Shown here in pieces: positions 1 to 9,675 of a DNA stretch of 64,000 nucleotides (position 1 is the first letter of the stretch; each line of letters opens with the position of its first letter). The position numbers were made by a program, and so were the translations under genes. Origin of the DNA: Advenella mimigardefordensis DPN7. GTDB taxonomy: Bacteria > Pseudomonadota > Gammaproteobacteria > Burkholderiales > Burkholderiaceae_B. Below the pieces are notes generated by a model. The model was given only the letters and a program-made list of their open reading frames with translations, did no database searches and was not told the origin of the DNA. The stretch covers positions 1,612,001 through 1,676,000 of the forward strand of contig NZ_CP003915.1 in assembly GCF_000521505.1 (NCBI RefSeq), read 5' to 3'.

Positions 1-2
1 AA

Positions 3-749
3 CGCGGGCAGGATATCGACGGGGTCCTTTTGCTGGACAAGCAGTTCGGATATTCCAGCAACCAGTCGCTGCAACGTGTTCGTCGCATGCTGGATGCAAA
101 AAAAGGTGGACATACCGGTACCCTGGATCCGTTTGCGACCGGCCTGCTGATTTGCTGTTTTGGCAAGGCAACAAAAATTTGCGGGACGATGCTGGATGCA
201 GACAAGTCCTACATTGCAACACTGAAGTTTGGTACGGAGACCGATTCAGGTGACCTGACGGGCACTGTTGTTCAGCAGGCACAGTCGGTCGCCGATTTGG
301 TGACCCGTGAAAAAATCGACATGGTATTGCCACAATTTCGCGGTCCAATACTACAGATTCCGCCCATGCATTCGGCGCTCAAGCGTGATGGGCGCCCGCT
401 ATATGAATATGCCCGCGAGGGAATTGTGCTGGAAAGGGAGCCGCGCAGCGTGGTGATCCACGATCTGCAGGTGCAGGCACTGGACGAAACGTCGATGGTG
501 CTGGCGGTCGATTGCAGCAAGGGAACCTATATCCGGACATTAGCTCAGGATATAGGTCGGGCGCTGGGCTGCTTCGCCCATCTGACCGCCCTGCGCAGAA
601 CGCGTGTCGGACCTTTCGATCTGGCCGGTGCAACAACGATAGACCAGCTCGAACAGATGGAAAACAGGCTGACACCCCTGATACCGCTCAACGAAATACC
701 GGACGGCTTGCTGCCGTCCAAAATACGACAAAAGGAAGATACATTATGA
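3..749 (+). CDS. truB: tRNA pseudouridine(55) synthase TruB (5' partial)
   Basis: Makes pseudouridine 55 in the T-loop of tRNAs. The frame is open to the left edge and reads RGQDIDGVLLLDK before the conserved core, so the true start lies outside the window. The family motif around the catalytic Asp, GHTGTLDPFATGLL, is clear, as is the later SKGTYIRTLAQDIG block. Its TGA overlaps the ATG of typA (ATGA), so the two are probably translationally coupled. The truB-typA order is common in betaproteobacteria. Confidence 0.95.
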   Translation, partial: RGQDIDGVLLLDKQFGYSSNQSLQRVRRMLDAKKGGHTGTLDPFATGLLICCFGKATKICGTMLDADKSYIATLKFGTETDSGDLTGTVVQQAQSVADLVTREKIDMVLPQFRGPILQIPPMHSALKRDGRPLYEYAREGIVLEREPRSVVIHDLQVQALDETSMVLAVDCSKGTYIRTLAQDIGRALGCFAHLTALRRTRVGPFDLAGATTIDQLEQMENRLTPLIPLNEIPDGLLPSKIRQKEDTL

Positions 750-2566
750 GCCGAGCGCTCCGTAACGTTGCGATTATTGCGCACGTTGACCATGGGAAAA
801 CAACGCTGGTCGATCAGCTTTTACGTCAGTCCGGTACGTTCCGCGACAACCAGCAGGTTGCCGAGCGCGTGATGGATTCGAACGATATCGAAAAAGAACG
901 TGGTATTACGATTCTGTCCAAGAACTGTGCGGTCGAATATGAAGGCACGCACATCAATATTATTGACACCCCGGGACACGCCGACTTCGGCGGTGAGGTA
1001 GAACGCGTACTGTCGATGGTTGACGGTGTGCTGCTGCTGGTGGATGCGGTTGAAGGCCCCATGCCGCAAACGCGTTTTGTGACCAAGAAAGCACTGGCAC
1101 TGGGTTTGAAGCCTATCGTGGTTGTCAATAAAATTGACCGTCCCGGTGCACGTCCTGATTTCGCTATTGATACAACGTTTGATCTGTTCGACAAACTCGG
1201 TGCAACTGAAGAGCAGCTGGATTTCCCGATTGTGTATGCATCCGGCCTGAGTGGCTATGCCGGTCTGACCGATGACGTTCGTGACGGTGATATGCGTCCG
1301 CTGTTTGACGCTATCCTGCAGCATGTGCCACAACGTGAAGACGATAAAGAAGCACCGCTGCAGTTGCAGATCATTTCGCTGGACTACAACAGCTACGTGG
1401 GTAAAATCGGCGTGGGTCGTATCAATCGTGGCCGGATTCGTCCAGGCCAGGAAGTGGCTATTCGTTTCGGTGAAGACGGTGAACAAAGCAAGGGCCGTGT
1501 CAATCAGGTGCTGAAATTCAAAGGCCTGGAGCGTGAGCAGGTTGACAGCGCCGAAGCCGGCGACATTGTTTTGATCAATGGTATTGAAGAGATTGGTATC
1601 GGCTGCACCCTGTGCGACCCTAACAATCCTGAACCACTGCCGATGCTCAAAATTGACGAGCCAACCCTGAACATGAACTTCATGGTTAATACTTCGCCGC
1701 TGGCAGGTCGCGAAGGCAAGTTCGTGACCAGCCGTCAGATACGTGATCGCCTGAATCTGGAGCTCAAATCCAATGTGGCCTTGCGTGTACGTGATACCGG
1801 AGACGATACCGTTTTTGAAGTATCAGGCCGAGGCGAGCTGCATCTGACCATTCTGATCGAAAATATGCGTCGCGAAGGCTTTGAGCTGGCGGTGTCTCGT
1901 CCGCGCGTAGTCTACAAGGAAATTGACGGCGTTCGTCACGAACCAATGGAACTGCTGACCGTTGACGTGGAAGATGATCATCAGGGCGGCGTGATGGAAG
2001 AGCTGGGTCGTCGCAAGGGTGAGCTGCTGGACATGCAATCGGATGGTCGTGGCCGCACCCGTATGGAATATCGTATTCCTGCGCGTGGCCTGATTGGCTT
2101 TCAGAGTGAGTTCCTGTCCATGACTCGTGGTACCGGTCTGATGAGTCATATTTTTGATGACTATGCACCCGTACGTGAAGGCAGCATTGGTGAGCGCCGC
2201 AATGGTGTTTTGATCAGTCAGGACAATGGCGATGCGGTTGCCTATGCCTTGTGGAAATTGCAGGATCGTGGTCGCATGTTTGTGTCTCCCGGTGAAGCTC
2301 TGTACGAAGGCATGATTATCGGTATTCACAGTCGCGATAATGATCTGGTGGTTAACCCAATCAAGGGTAAGCAACTGACCAACGTGCGTGCTTCCGGTAC
2401 CGATGAGGCCGTCCGCCTGGTGCCGCCTATCAAGCTGAACCTGGAATATGCGGTTGAGTTTATTGACGAAGACGAACTGGTGGAGGTAACACCTAAAAAC
2501 ATTCGCCTGCGTAAGCGTCATCTGCTGGAGCACGAACGCAAACGTGCTGCACGTGAAGGCAATTGA
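746..2566 (+). CDS. typA: Ribosome-associated GTPase TypA/BipA
   Basis: Translational GTPase that binds the 70S ribosome and helps 50S assembly and stress adaptation. The start is the ATG overlapping the truB stop, preceded by an AAGGAAG Shine-Dalgarno; this gives 606 aa, normal for the family. G-motifs are visible: HVDHGKTT (about residues 13-20), DTPGH (74-78) and NKID (128-131), with the switch I signature [11 protein letters not shown]-like domains and the TypA-specific C-terminal domain follow. A strong terminator lies downstream. Confidence 0.97.
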   Translation: MSRALRNVAIIAHVDHGKTTLVDQLLRQSGTFRDNQQVAERVMDSNDIEKERGITILSKNCAVEYEGTHINIIDTPGHADFGGEVERVLSMVDGVLLLVDAVEGPMPQTRFVTKKALALGLKPIVVVNKIDRPGARPDFAIDTTFDLFDKLGATEEQLDFPIVYASGLSGYAGLTDDVRDGDMRPLFDAILQHVPQREDDKEAPLQLQIISLDYNSYVGKIGVGRINRGRIRPGQEVAIRFGEDGEQSKGRVNQVLKFKGLEREQVDSAEAGDIVLINGIEEIGIGCTLCDPNNPEPLPMLKIDEPTLNMNFMVNTSPLAGREGKFVTSRQIRDRLNLELKSNVALRVRDTGDDTVFEVSGRGELHLTILIENMRREGFELAVSRPRVVYKEIDGVRHEPMELLTVDVEDDHQGGVMEELGRRKGELLDMQSDGRGRTRMEYRIPARGLIGFQSEFLSMTRGTGLMSHIFDDYAPVREGSIGERRNGVLISQDNGDAVAYALWKLQDRGRMFVSPGEALYEGMIIGIHSRDNDLVVNPIKGKQLTNVRASGTDEAVRLVPPIKLNLEYAVEFIDEDELVEVTPKNIRLRKRHLLEHERKRAAREGN

Positions 2567-2620
2567 TCGCCTGATCAGCAGGTCATCATGCCGCACTGAG
2601 TATGAATGATACCTGTTGCT

Positions 2621-2663
2621 GAAAAAAAACCGTGCCCGGTTTAAACCGGCGCACGGTTTTTTT
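2621..2663 (+). terminator. Rho-independent terminator after typA
   Basis: A GC-rich inverted repeat (CCGTGC ... GCACGG, with an inner CCGG/CCGG) is flanked by an A-run on the left and seven T on the right. It should end truB-typA transcription and could also work from the other strand for the convergent small gene. Confidence 0.85.
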
Positions 2664-2802
2664 GCATTGAATGAACCGGTATGTGCAGGCCATGACATGT
2701 CGTATCTCCTTATCATATTCAACGCCGGATAAGTTACGGGGTAAACGGCCGGAGAGACGTTGTGCCACTCAAGGCGAACGAGTAACAGCGGGGCAGATGT
2801 GC

Positions 2803-3006
2803 TTACTGCCACTGGTAGATAATGAGCGCCGCCAATATGACGCTTGCTATAACGATCCAGCGCATCATTAGTGAACCGTTTTGCCTGATCCACACAAAGC
2901 AGGCACCAATGCTGCCAGTCCACAGACGATGCAGCGCCGGACTGAAAAATCGCCCTATCCACCAGAGGATGAGAACGATCAAAAGCAGCTTGATAAGGGT
3001 TGCCAT
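2803..3006 (-). CDS. Small two-TM membrane protein, unknown
   Basis: A 67-residue frame. A hydrophobic segment near the N-terminus (LIKLLLIVLILWWIGRFF) and another at the C-terminus (WIVIASVILAALIIYQW) flank a short loop with basic and aromatic residues. This pattern is hard to get by chance, so a small inner-membrane protein is likely. No strong ribosome binding site is seen before the ATG. It is convergent with typA. I do not recognise a family. Confidence 0.45.
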   Translation of the reverse strand: MATLIKLLLIVLILWWIGRFFSPALHRLWTGSIGACFVWIRQNGSLMMRWIVIASVILAALIIYQWQ

Positions 3007-3041
3007 AGTTATTCAATACTTAATCACACGTTGACCACATG

Positions 3042-3252
3042 TTACCCACAACTTTATCCTTTTGTGGATAGAACCGTCGCTTATCAACAGAATATGTTGA
3101 GAATGATGTGGATAGGATTTTAATAATTCTGTAAAACATCGACAACTTTATGATATTAAAGGTGTTTTCGATTTCTGATCACTAATTGATCAATCCTATT
3201 TATACACATGTTAACCGGGTAGAACCCAGCTGTTTTTCTTGTCGTGGATAGT
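3042..3252. other. AT-rich gap with DnaA-box-like 9-mers
   Basis: The gene-free stretch 3007-3347 is AT-rich. It holds TTACCCACA (3042), TGTGGATAG (3063), TTATCAACA (3081), TGTGGATAG (3107) and TTATACACA (3200), each one mismatch from the DnaA box TTATCCACA or its complement. CGTGGATAG (3244) is a weaker copy. Five near matches in about 170 bp suggest DnaA binding. The function (titration site, reactivation site or regulation of ppk2) is not shown. No dnaA/dnaN genes are near, so I do not call it oriC. Confidence 0.45.
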
Positions 3253-3347
3253 GCTGCAGCCGAAGATGAAAGTGATGTTACAGTAGAATCAATTCTGATC
3301 CCGTAGCTGCACACGTCTCTCATTTCTATACGCTAAAGGAGCATTTG

Positions 3348-4247
3348 ATGGCTGAACTGCCGAACGCCGGTTTCTCTGATCAATTTCGCGTTACCAATGG
3401 AAAAAAATTCAGTCTGAAAAAATGCAGTACAGATCCGCAAGCGGAACCTGACAAAAAGGATGCAGAAAAAAAACTGCAGGAATTGGTAGCGAGCATTGCT
3501 GATTTACAGAATGTGCTTTATGCAGATAACCGCTGGTCACTGCTGTTGATTTTTCAGGCAATGGACGCAGCAGGCAAGGATTCAACCATCAAGAACCTGC
3601 TGTCCGGCGTTAACCCACAGGGTTGTGAAGTGTATGCATTCAAGCGCCCGTCGGAAGAGGAACTCAGCCATGACTTTCTGTGGCGCACCACTAAATGCCT
3701 GCCTCAGCGCGGCAATATCGGTGTTTTCAATCGATCCTATTATGAGGAAACACTGGTGGTGCGTGTTCACCCCGGCATTCTTGATGGCCAGCATCTGCCC
3801 AAAGCGTGCCGGACCGAAAATATATGGGATGAACGGTTTGAAGATATCCGTCATTTCGAAAAACATATGGACCGTAGTGGCACCAAGGTGCTGAAATTTT
3901 TCCTGCATATTTCCCTGGACGAACAGAAGAAGCGTTTTCTGGAGCGACTGGACAATCCGGCAAAAAACTGGAAATTTGAAAGCGCCGATCTGGAAGAGCG
4001 CAAATTCTGGAAAGAGTATATGGTCGCTTACGAGGAAACCATTAAAAACACGGCCAGCGATGCAGCACCCTGGTATGTCATTCCAGGTAACGATAAACCT
4101 TATGCACGACTCGCGGTAGCCGACGCAGTACTGCAGACACTGCAGTCGCTGGATCTGACGTATCCGAAACTGGAAAAGGATGAGCAGAAAAATCTGGCTG
4201 GATATAAAACGCAATTGGAGCAAGAGCAAAAAAAGCAGAGCGACTGA
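3348..4247 (+). CDS. ppk2: Polyphosphate kinase 2, class III-like
   Basis: Transfers phosphate between polyphosphate and nucleotides; this subgroup usually phosphorylates AMP and ADP with polyphosphate. The ATG at 3348 is chosen because an AAAGGA ribosome site sits 7 nt upstream; a TTG one codon earlier is less likely. The product is 299 aa. Walker A MDAAGKDS lies at about residues 72-79, followed by the family block SGVNPQG and the lid region FNRSYYEE (127-134). It is monocistronic, with a long AT-rich upstream region carrying DnaA-like boxes. Confidence 0.9.
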   Translation: MAELPNAGFSDQFRVTNGKKFSLKKCSTDPQAEPDKKDAEKKLQELVASIADLQNVLYADNRWSLLLIFQAMDAAGKDSTIKNLLSGVNPQGCEVYAFKRPSEEELSHDFLWRTTKCLPQRGNIGVFNRSYYEETLVVRVHPGILDGQHLPKACRTENIWDERFEDIRHFEKHMDRSGTKVLKFFLHISLDEQKKRFLERLDNPAKNWKFESADLEERKFWKEYMVAYEETIKNTASDAAPWYVIPGNDKPYARLAVADAVLQTLQSLDLTYPKLEKDEQKNLAGYKTQLEQEQKKQSD

Positions 4248-4325
4248 GTTCGTCTGTAAGCAGCGTGAAACTTGCCGATACAGTGATTTGAGTGGCAATC
4301 TATTCAGGTTTTAGTCAGTTTTTAT

Positions 4326-4341
4326 TATCACAATTGTGATA
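4326..4341. promoter_or_regulatory. Perfect 16-bp palindrome upstream of lactate permease
   Basis: TATCACAATTGTGATA is a perfect dyad about 140 bp before the permease ATG, in an AT-rich non-coding gap. It is a good size for a dimeric repressor or activator site. The cognate regulator is not encoded nearby and I cannot name it. Confidence 0.45.
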
Positions 4342-4479
4342 TATATTTCCAGATGATGTGCATCGATTGGCTGAGCACCAACAGGCATAGGGGCTCAAAG
4401 AGGCTAGGGAATACCCGGTTGCTGCAAGGCAGCGAAACGTTGAAGATATGGCCCGGTTGTATCTCAGGAGCTTTATACC

Positions 4480-6117
4480 ATGTGGTTACAGAATTACACA
4501 GCCGTGGGCGGCAGCCTTGCCTACACCGCCTTGCTGGCTGTTCTACCTATCGTTTTCTTTTTTCTTGCGCTCACCGTTCTAAAACTCAAGGGTCACATCG
4601 CCGGACTGTTAACCCTGCTGATTGCTATTCTCGTGGCGATTTTTGCTTATCAAATGCCGGCCACGCTGGCCGTCGCATCAGCGATTTACGGCTTTGCCTA
4701 TGGCGTCTGGCCGATTTCATGGATTATTATCACAGCTGTGTTTCTGTACAAGATCACGGTCAAAACCGGTCAATTTGAAATTATCCGGGCATCCGTTACA
4801 TCGCTCACAGCCGATCAACGCCTGCAAATGCTTCTCGTGGGTTTCTGCTTTGGCGCCTTTCTGGAAGGTGCAGCGGGTTTTGGTGCACCCGTTGCCATCA
4901 CTGCCGCTCTGCTGGTTGGTCTGGGCTTTAACCCGCTTTATGCGGCGGGCCTGTGCCTGATTGCCAATACCGCGCCGGTGGCTTTTGGTGCCATGGGGAT
5001 TCCGGTTATTGTAGCCGGTACGGTATCGGGCCTGGACCCCTTCCATGTGGGGCAGATTGCGGGACGTCAATTGCCGATTCTGTCCGTGATTGTGCCGATC
5101 TGGCTGGTTGCCATGATGGATGGCATGCGTGGCGTACGGCAGACGCTTCCTGCCGTGCTGGTGGGGGGGATTTCATTTGCCGTTACGCAATTTCTGACCT
5201 CCAATTTCATCGGCCCGGAATTGCCTGATATTACCTCGGCATTGGTAAGTCTGGTCTGCCTGTCGCTGTTTTTGAAGGTATGGCATCCTAAGGAAATATT
5301 CACGTTCGACGGCATGCGTCCCTACGAACCTAACCGGGAGGCATCGGGCTATACCGCAGCACAAATTATCCGCGCCTGGATGCCCTTTGTTTTTCTGACT
5401 ATTTTTGTATCACTGTGGACATTCGACGGCGTCAAAAGCATATTGAAAGCGGGCACATTCTCCTTTCCCGTTCCGATGCTGCATAATGCTGTCGGGAAGG
5501 TCGCACCGGTGGTCGCCGATACGACGCCTTACGAAGCGATGTTCAAGCTCGACCTGCTGGGCGCAACCGGCAGTGCTATTTTGCTTGCCGCGATTCTTTC
5601 CGTTTTCTTCCTGAAAATGAAACCCGGACAGGCGGTTAAGCTGTTTGGTGAAACGCTGTATGAATTGCGTTATCCGGTCCTGTCTATCGGTGCTGTTCTG
5701 GGCTTTGCTTTTGTTGCCAATTATTCAGGCCTGTCAACAACGCTTGCCCTGGTACTGGCCAGTTCCGGCGCTGCATTTCCGTTCTTCGCGCCGTTCCTTG
5801 GCTGGCTGGGTGTTTTCCTTACCGGTTCAGATACGTCTTCCAATGCCTTGTTTGCTTCGCTGCAGGCGAACACCGCGCATCAGATTGGCGTCGATCCGCA
5901 TCTGCTGGTTGCTGTGAATACCACCGGGGGTGTTACCGGAAAGATGATTTCTCCACAATCCATCGCTGTGGCCAGTGCGGCAGTAGGTCTGACCGGACGC
6001 GAGTCGGAACTGTTTCGCTTTACCGTCCGGCACAGTATTGTGTTTTGCACGTTTGTAGGAGTGCTCACACTGCTGATGGCCTATGTGTTTCCCTGGACAC
6101 TGCATCTGTTCGAATGA
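4480..6117 (+). CDS. lldP: L-lactate permease (LctP family)
   Basis: Inner-membrane proton symporter for lactate (and often glycolate). The 545-residue product is almost wholly hydrophobic, with 12 or more predicted helices. It carries family segments such as [26 protein letters not shown] and the C-terminal [15 protein letters not shown] and [17 protein letters not shown]. Length is normal. It stands alone without lactate dehydrogenase genes. A 16-bp palindrome upstream is a candidate operator and a terminator follows. Confidence 0.93.
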   Translation: MWLQNYTAVGGSLAYTALLAVLPIVFFFLALTVLKLKGHIAGLLTLLIAILVAIFAYQMPATLAVASAIYGFAYGVWPISWIIITAVFLYKITVKTGQFEIIRASVTSLTADQRLQMLLVGFCFGAFLEGAAGFGAPVAITAALLVGLGFNPLYAAGLCLIANTAPVAFGAMGIPVIVAGTVSGLDPFHVGQIAGRQLPILSVIVPIWLVAMMDGMRGVRQTLPAVLVGGISFAVTQFLTSNFIGPELPDITSALVSLVCLSLFLKVWHPKEIFTFDGMRPYEPNREASGYTAAQIIRAWMPFVFLTIFVSLWTFDGVKSILKAGTFSFPVPMLHNAVGKVAPVVADTTPYEAMFKLDLLGATGSAILLAAILSVFFLKMKPGQAVKLFGETLYELRYPVLSIGAVLGFAFVANYSGLSTTLALVLASSGAAFPFFAPFLGWLGVFLTGSDTSSNALFASLQANTAHQIGVDPHLLVAVNTTGGVTGKMISPQSIAVASAAVGLTGRESELFRFTVRHSIVFCTFVGVLTLLMAYVFPWTLHLFE

Positions 6118-6160
6118 TGCCGGATGGCGGGGCGCGTTGTTGTCCCGCCCGTTCTGATCG

Positions 6161-6197
6161 ATACGGACTATTCACTTGCTTGTGATGGTCCGTATTT
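6161..6197 (+). terminator. Terminator after lactate permease
   Basis: An 8-bp stem ATACGGAC ... GTCCGTAT is followed directly by a run of T. A second GC-rich hairpin (GGCGGG ... CCCGCC) lies just upstream. Confidence 0.8.
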
Positions 6198-6336
6198 TTT
6201 TATGTCGGGCTGACGGACGCAACGCCTGCGCAGCTTGCCTGTCGATAAAGGTTTTCTAATAAAGATATGAAAATAATGACTAACTTTTATGACATTCTGA
6301 CTTGATGCGCAGGCCCTGGCGGTGCTATATTGGCCT

Positions 6337-6436
6337 GACCTGGACAGCAAACCAGCTGTGCTCATGTCAGGCGCCATCCTATTGATCGTGCACTGCGGCA
6401 TAAAGCGCAGGAAGATTATCCTGCGCTTGCGTTTTT
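6337..6436 (+). ncRNA. Candidate small RNA or structured leader
   Basis: A sigma-70-like promoter TTGATG (6302) - 18 bp - TATATT (6326) is followed about 70 bp later by a perfect 10-bp stem (6403-6412 with 6419-6428), a 6-nt loop and a T-rich tail GCGTTTTT. The predicted transcript is about 100 nt and non-coding. It could instead be an attenuated leader of the small gene that starts at 6482. The rest of 6198-6300 shows nothing. Confidence 0.4.
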
Positions 6437-6481
6437 CCACCTTGTCCCAATAACTGCATAACGTTGAACAGGAGAAAGACT

Positions 6482-6652
6482 GTGACGGATTCAAATAAAT
6501 CTCAACGTATCAGAACCCGAATTGTCAATCGCTCTTTTGATTTTGAACGTGCCTCGCTGGCATTGTTCAGGCAGTTGAAGTTGTCGGCGACCCAGTCGCC
6601 AAGAATGGGGCTGGCCAGCGAATGGAAAGACCCACCACGTGTGCGCTGGTAG
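6482..6652 (+). CDS. Small basic protein, unknown
   Basis: 56 codons from a GTG preceded by a good AGGAGA ribosome site at a normal distance. The peptide is basic at the N-terminus (SQRIRTRIVNRSFDFERA), has no membrane segment and ends PPRVRW. I do not recognise it. Support is the ribosome site and the uninterrupted frame only. It follows the candidate small RNA and faces the ABC operon. Confidence 0.4.
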   Translation: MTDSNKSQRIRTRIVNRSFDFERASLALFRQLKLSATQSPRMGLASEWKDPPRVRW

Positions 6653-6663
6653 GCAGCAATAAG

Positions 6664-6690
6664 CAACGGTGGCAATCTGGCTCACCGTTG
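6664..6690. terminator. Stem-loop between convergent genes
   Basis: A perfect 8-bp stem CAACGGTG ... CACCGTTG with an 11-nt loop sits between the small plus-strand gene and the end of the minus-strand ABC operon. No long T-run follows on either side, so terminator activity is only probable. Confidence 0.45.
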
Positions 6691-6749
6691 TGGTTAATTT
6701 TGCATCGTATTCACAATACGCTTTAATGCAATACGCTTTCGCTTTTCGA

Positions 6750-7823
6750 TCAGTTTAAGCGTTGTCCCGTGTCGGCATCGAACAGATGCGCCTGTTCTGT
6801 TAACGGCGCAATTGAGATCTCGCTGCCCACAAGCTGGCCAAATCGTTCCCGTTGTGAAATAAGAATATCGTTGTTGCCCAGTTTGGCCGCTACATGCGTT
6901 TCACTGCCGGTGGGTTCAACCACGACAACCTGAGCGTTAAGGTCTGCTTCCGGGACGATGCGCACATGTTCGGGCCGAATGCCATAAATAACGGGCTGCG
7001 CCTGTCGGGCATTGGCCGACATATTCTGTATGGGCAATTCAAATCCCTCATCAGTCCGCACATACGAAACCGTGTCATCTATATGCAGATGGCCGCGGAT
7101 CAGATTCATGGAGGGCGATCCGATAAACCCGGCAACAAACGCGTTGATGGGACGATCATATAACTGTAGCGGCGTACCGATCTGTTCGATGCGCCCGTCG
7201 CGCAATACCACAATGCGATCGGCCATGGTCATTGCTTCGACCTGATCATGGGTGACATAAATCGTTGTGGTGCGCAGCTTCTGATGCAGCGCCTTGATCT
7301 CTGTGCGCATTTGTATGCGTAGTTTGGCATCCAGATTGGACAGAGGCTCATCAAACAGAAATGCGGCAGGGCGACGCACAATGGCCCGTCCCATGGCAAC
7401 GCGCTGACGTTGCCCGCCCGACAGGTGGCGCGGATAGCGGTCCAGTTGCTGCTCCAGCCCCAGTGTTGCCGCAACCTGAGTGACCTGGGCATATCGTGTC
7501 TGCCGATCAACGCCTTTTATCTTAAGGGCAAAGCCCAGATTGTCCCGCACGGTCAAATGGGGATAGAGCGCGTAGTTCTGAAACACCATCGCCATATCGC
7601 GATCCTTCGGCGCCACGTCGTTCAGTACCCGCCGGCCCAGCGTAATGGTTCCACCCGATAGTGATTCCAGGCCCGCTATGGTGCGTAGCAACGTGGATTT
7701 GCCGCAACCGGACGGGCCCACCAATGCGACAAATTCTCCATCCTCTACGTCAAGATCAATGCCGTGCAGGACTTCGCGACTGTCATAGTGTTTAATCAGA
7801 TTCTGTAATTGAATAGCAGACAT
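6750..7823 (-). CDS. ABC transporter ATPase, CUT1 (UgpC/MalK-like)
   Basis: Energises uptake through the two permeases encoded upstream. The 357-residue protein has Walker A GPSGCGKST (about 36-44), the signature LSGGQRQRVA, Walker B AFLFDEPLSNLDAKL and H-loop YVTHDQVEAMTMADR. It ends with the OB/TOBE-type regulatory domain typical of sugar and glycerol-phosphate importers. It is last in the run tauD-like, binding protein, permease, permease, ATPase, 15 bp after the preceding permease gene. Substrate unknown. Confidence 0.93.
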   Translation of the reverse strand: MSAIQLQNLIKHYDSREVLHGIDLDVEDGEFVALVGPSGCGKSTLLRTIAGLESLSGGTITLGRRVLNDVAPKDRDMAMVFQNYALYPHLTVRDNLGFALKIKGVDRQTRYAQVTQVAATLGLEQQLDRYPRHLSGGQRQRVAMGRAIVRRPAAFLFDEPLSNLDAKLRIQMRTEIKALHQKLRTTTIYVTHDQVEAMTMADRIVVLRDGRIEQIGTPLQLYDRPINAFVAGFIGSPSMNLIRGHLHIDDTVSYVRTDEGFELPIQNMSANARQAQPVIYGIRPEHVRIVPEADLNAQVVVVEPTGSETHVAAKLGNNDILISQRERFGQLVGSEISIAPLTEQAHLFDADTGQRLN

Positions 7824-7838
7824 AATAGGTTTCCGAAT

Positions 7839-8762
7839 TTAATCCTTGATGCCGCCGGCAGTCAGGCCATGCACCAGATAGCGTCGAATAACGACCATAA
7901 ACAGCAGCACAGGCAACATGACGAGGGTGCCTGCGGCGGAGATCTTGCCCCATTCCCAGCCTTCATACTGAAGGAAGTTGACAATGGCCACCGTCGCGGT
8001 CACAGCCTGCGTCCGGGTCAGCACCAGTGCATAGAAAAAATCACTCCATGCGAAGATGAAACAGAGGATCGCAGTGGAGGCCAGGCCCGGTGCCGAGAGT
8101 GGCAGGGTAATACGCCAGAACGCGGACCAGACACCACAGCCGTCCAGCCATGCTGCCTCTTCCAGGCTGGCGGGAACAGAAGCAAAAAATGACTGCATCA
8201 GCCAGATCACGATGGCCAGGTTGAACGTCATATAGATCAGTGCCAGGCCGGCAAGGGTATCCTGCAGTCCGAGCCAGCGGAAGGCGAGGAAGAAGGGGAT
8301 GGTAAATGCGATGGGTGGTGCCATGCGCGTAACCAGAATCCACAAGGCGATCTGTTTACGCGCTTTGAAGCGCCAGCGGGTCAGCACGTAAGCCGCGGGT
8401 ACGCCCAATAACATGGAAAAGAAGGTTGACAGCAGGCTTACCAACAGACTGTTGCCCAATGCAATCAAAAAGCTGCCATCGGCCAGCAGGCTTTGAAAGT
8501 TCTCCAGCGTGGGCACAAACCCCAGTGCGGTATCAAAAATGTCCAGCGCAGGCTTGAAGGCCAGATGGATCGTCCATATCACAGGCAGCATAATGACAAT
8601 CATCAAAATCACAGCTGTGATTGCGCGGGCGTGGCGACGCAGTACTTGCGCGCAGGTGGTCAGGCCCTGTGCCCAATAACGCGGGCCCGAAGCAGTAAAA
8701 CGTTGTTCCGCCAGCGCTGGCCTGTATGGCTCAAGTGGCTCAAGTGTTTTTGACTGTGTCAT
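7839..8762 (-). CDS. ABC transporter permease, MalG-type
   Basis: Inner-membrane permease of a carbohydrate-type importer. I place the start at the ATG (MTQSKT...) because AGGAG lies 5 nt upstream; a longer frame exists but lacks such a site. The product is 307 aa with about six helices. The EAA motif appears as EEAAWLDGCGVWSAFWRITLPLSAPG. It overlaps the upstream permease by 23 bp, so the two are coupled and likely form the heterodimeric channel. Confidence 0.92.
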   Translation of the reverse strand: MTQSKTLEPLEPYRPALAEQRFTASGPRYWAQGLTTCAQVLRRHARAITAVILMIVIMLPVIWTIHLAFKPALDIFDTALGFVPTLENFQSLLADGSFLIALGNSLLVSLLSTFFSMLLGVPAAYVLTRWRFKARKQIALWILVTRMAPPIAFTIPFFLAFRWLGLQDTLAGLALIYMTFNLAIVIWLMQSFFASVPASLEEAAWLDGCGVWSAFWRITLPLSAPGLASTAILCFIFAWSDFFYALVLTRTQAVTATVAIVNFLQYEGWEWGKISAAGTLVMLPVLLFMVVIRRYLVHGLTAGGIKD

Positions 8763-9675
8763 GTGAGCTCCTGGGAAACCGGGTAACAAGCAGACTCAAT
8801 ACGAATACACCGGCGAGAATAAGCACGGCGATGGCACTACCGTAGCCCCAATATGAAAAATTGAACGCCTGGGTGAACCCATAATAGTTACTGACCTCGG
8901 TAACGTTCCCCGGGCCGCCATCGGTCAAAATATAGATAAGCGGAAAAGCCTTAAAGCTGTCTATCAGACGAAACAGACCACAGACAACAAGGACCGGCCG
9001 GATATGCGGCAGCACGATATATCGCAGCACCTGCAGCCGGCTGGCTCCGTCCATTTTCGCCGCCTCTACCGGATCGGCTGGCAGCATATGCAGCGAGGCC
9101 AGTACCATCAAAAGCGTAAAGGGAAACCATTGCCATGTGTCGGCAACCGCAATCGCCAACAGCGCGGTATGCGGGTTGGTGGTGAGTGCTTCTATCGTCC
9201 ATCCCGATAGCTCGAACAGCCGGTGCATAGGGCTGATATCCGGCGAATAGATGATCTTCCAGATCAGCGCGACAACGACGGGCGGGATCAGCATGGGAAT
9301 CAGAAACACGCTGCGTGCATACTGCAGAATCGACGATTTACCGTTGAGCAGTAACGCCAGACCTGTACCGGTGACCAGTTGCATGGCAACCGTCAGAACC
9401 GAGAGCTGACACTGGGTTACGACGGATCCAAGGAAGCGCTCGTCCTGCATGAGCTGACGGAAATTGATCAATGGGTCCGAAAAATTGAATGAAGCCTCCG
9501 GATCCACCAGGCTTAATGGGGTAAAGCTGGTCACGACAAGTGCAAGGGCGGGCGCCAGTGTAATCACCAGCAGAACGGCCAGCGCCGGTAACAGGCCAGA
9601 CAGAAATGCCCTGTTGCGTGCTTGTTCCCAGGAAACCGACTTACCCGAAGCATTGTCAGGCAGCGGCGATTTCAT
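8740..9675 (-). CDS. ABC transporter permease, MalF-type
   Basis: Partner permease, 311 aa, with an N-terminal cytoplasmic stretch followed by six helices. The EAA loop reads VEAAKMDGASRLQVLRYIVLPHIRP. The start ATG overlaps the TGA of the binding-protein gene (ATGA). Its neighbours on both sides belong to the same importer. Confidence 0.92.
   Translation of the reverse strand: MKSPLPDNASGKSVSWEQARNRAFLSGLLPALAVLLVITLAPALALVVTSFTPLSLVDPEASFNFSDPLINFRQLMQDERFLGSVVTQCQLSVLTVAMQLVTGTGLALLLNGKSSILQYARSVFLIPMLIPPVVVALIWKIIYSPDISPMHRLFELSGWTIEALTTNPHTALLAIAVADTWQWFPFTLLMVLASLHMLPADPVEAAKMDGASRLQVLRYIVLPHIRPVLVVCGLFRLIDSFKAFPLIYILTDGGPGNVTEVSNYYGFTQAFNFSYWGYGSAIAVLILAGVFVLSLLVTRFPRSSHDTVKNT

Noticed and set aside
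512..745. In-frame N-terminal extension of TypA to 684 aa
   Set aside because: It overlaps truB in another frame; the ATG at 746 has a ribosome site and gives the normal family N-terminus.
821..3016. Long minus-strand frames opposite typA
   Set aside because: Mirror frames of a strongly coding gene; His/Arg/Gln-rich shadow composition.
3007..3347. Chromosome origin oriC
   Set aside because: DnaA-like boxes are imperfect and no dnaA, dnaN, gyrB, rpmH or parAB genes are near.
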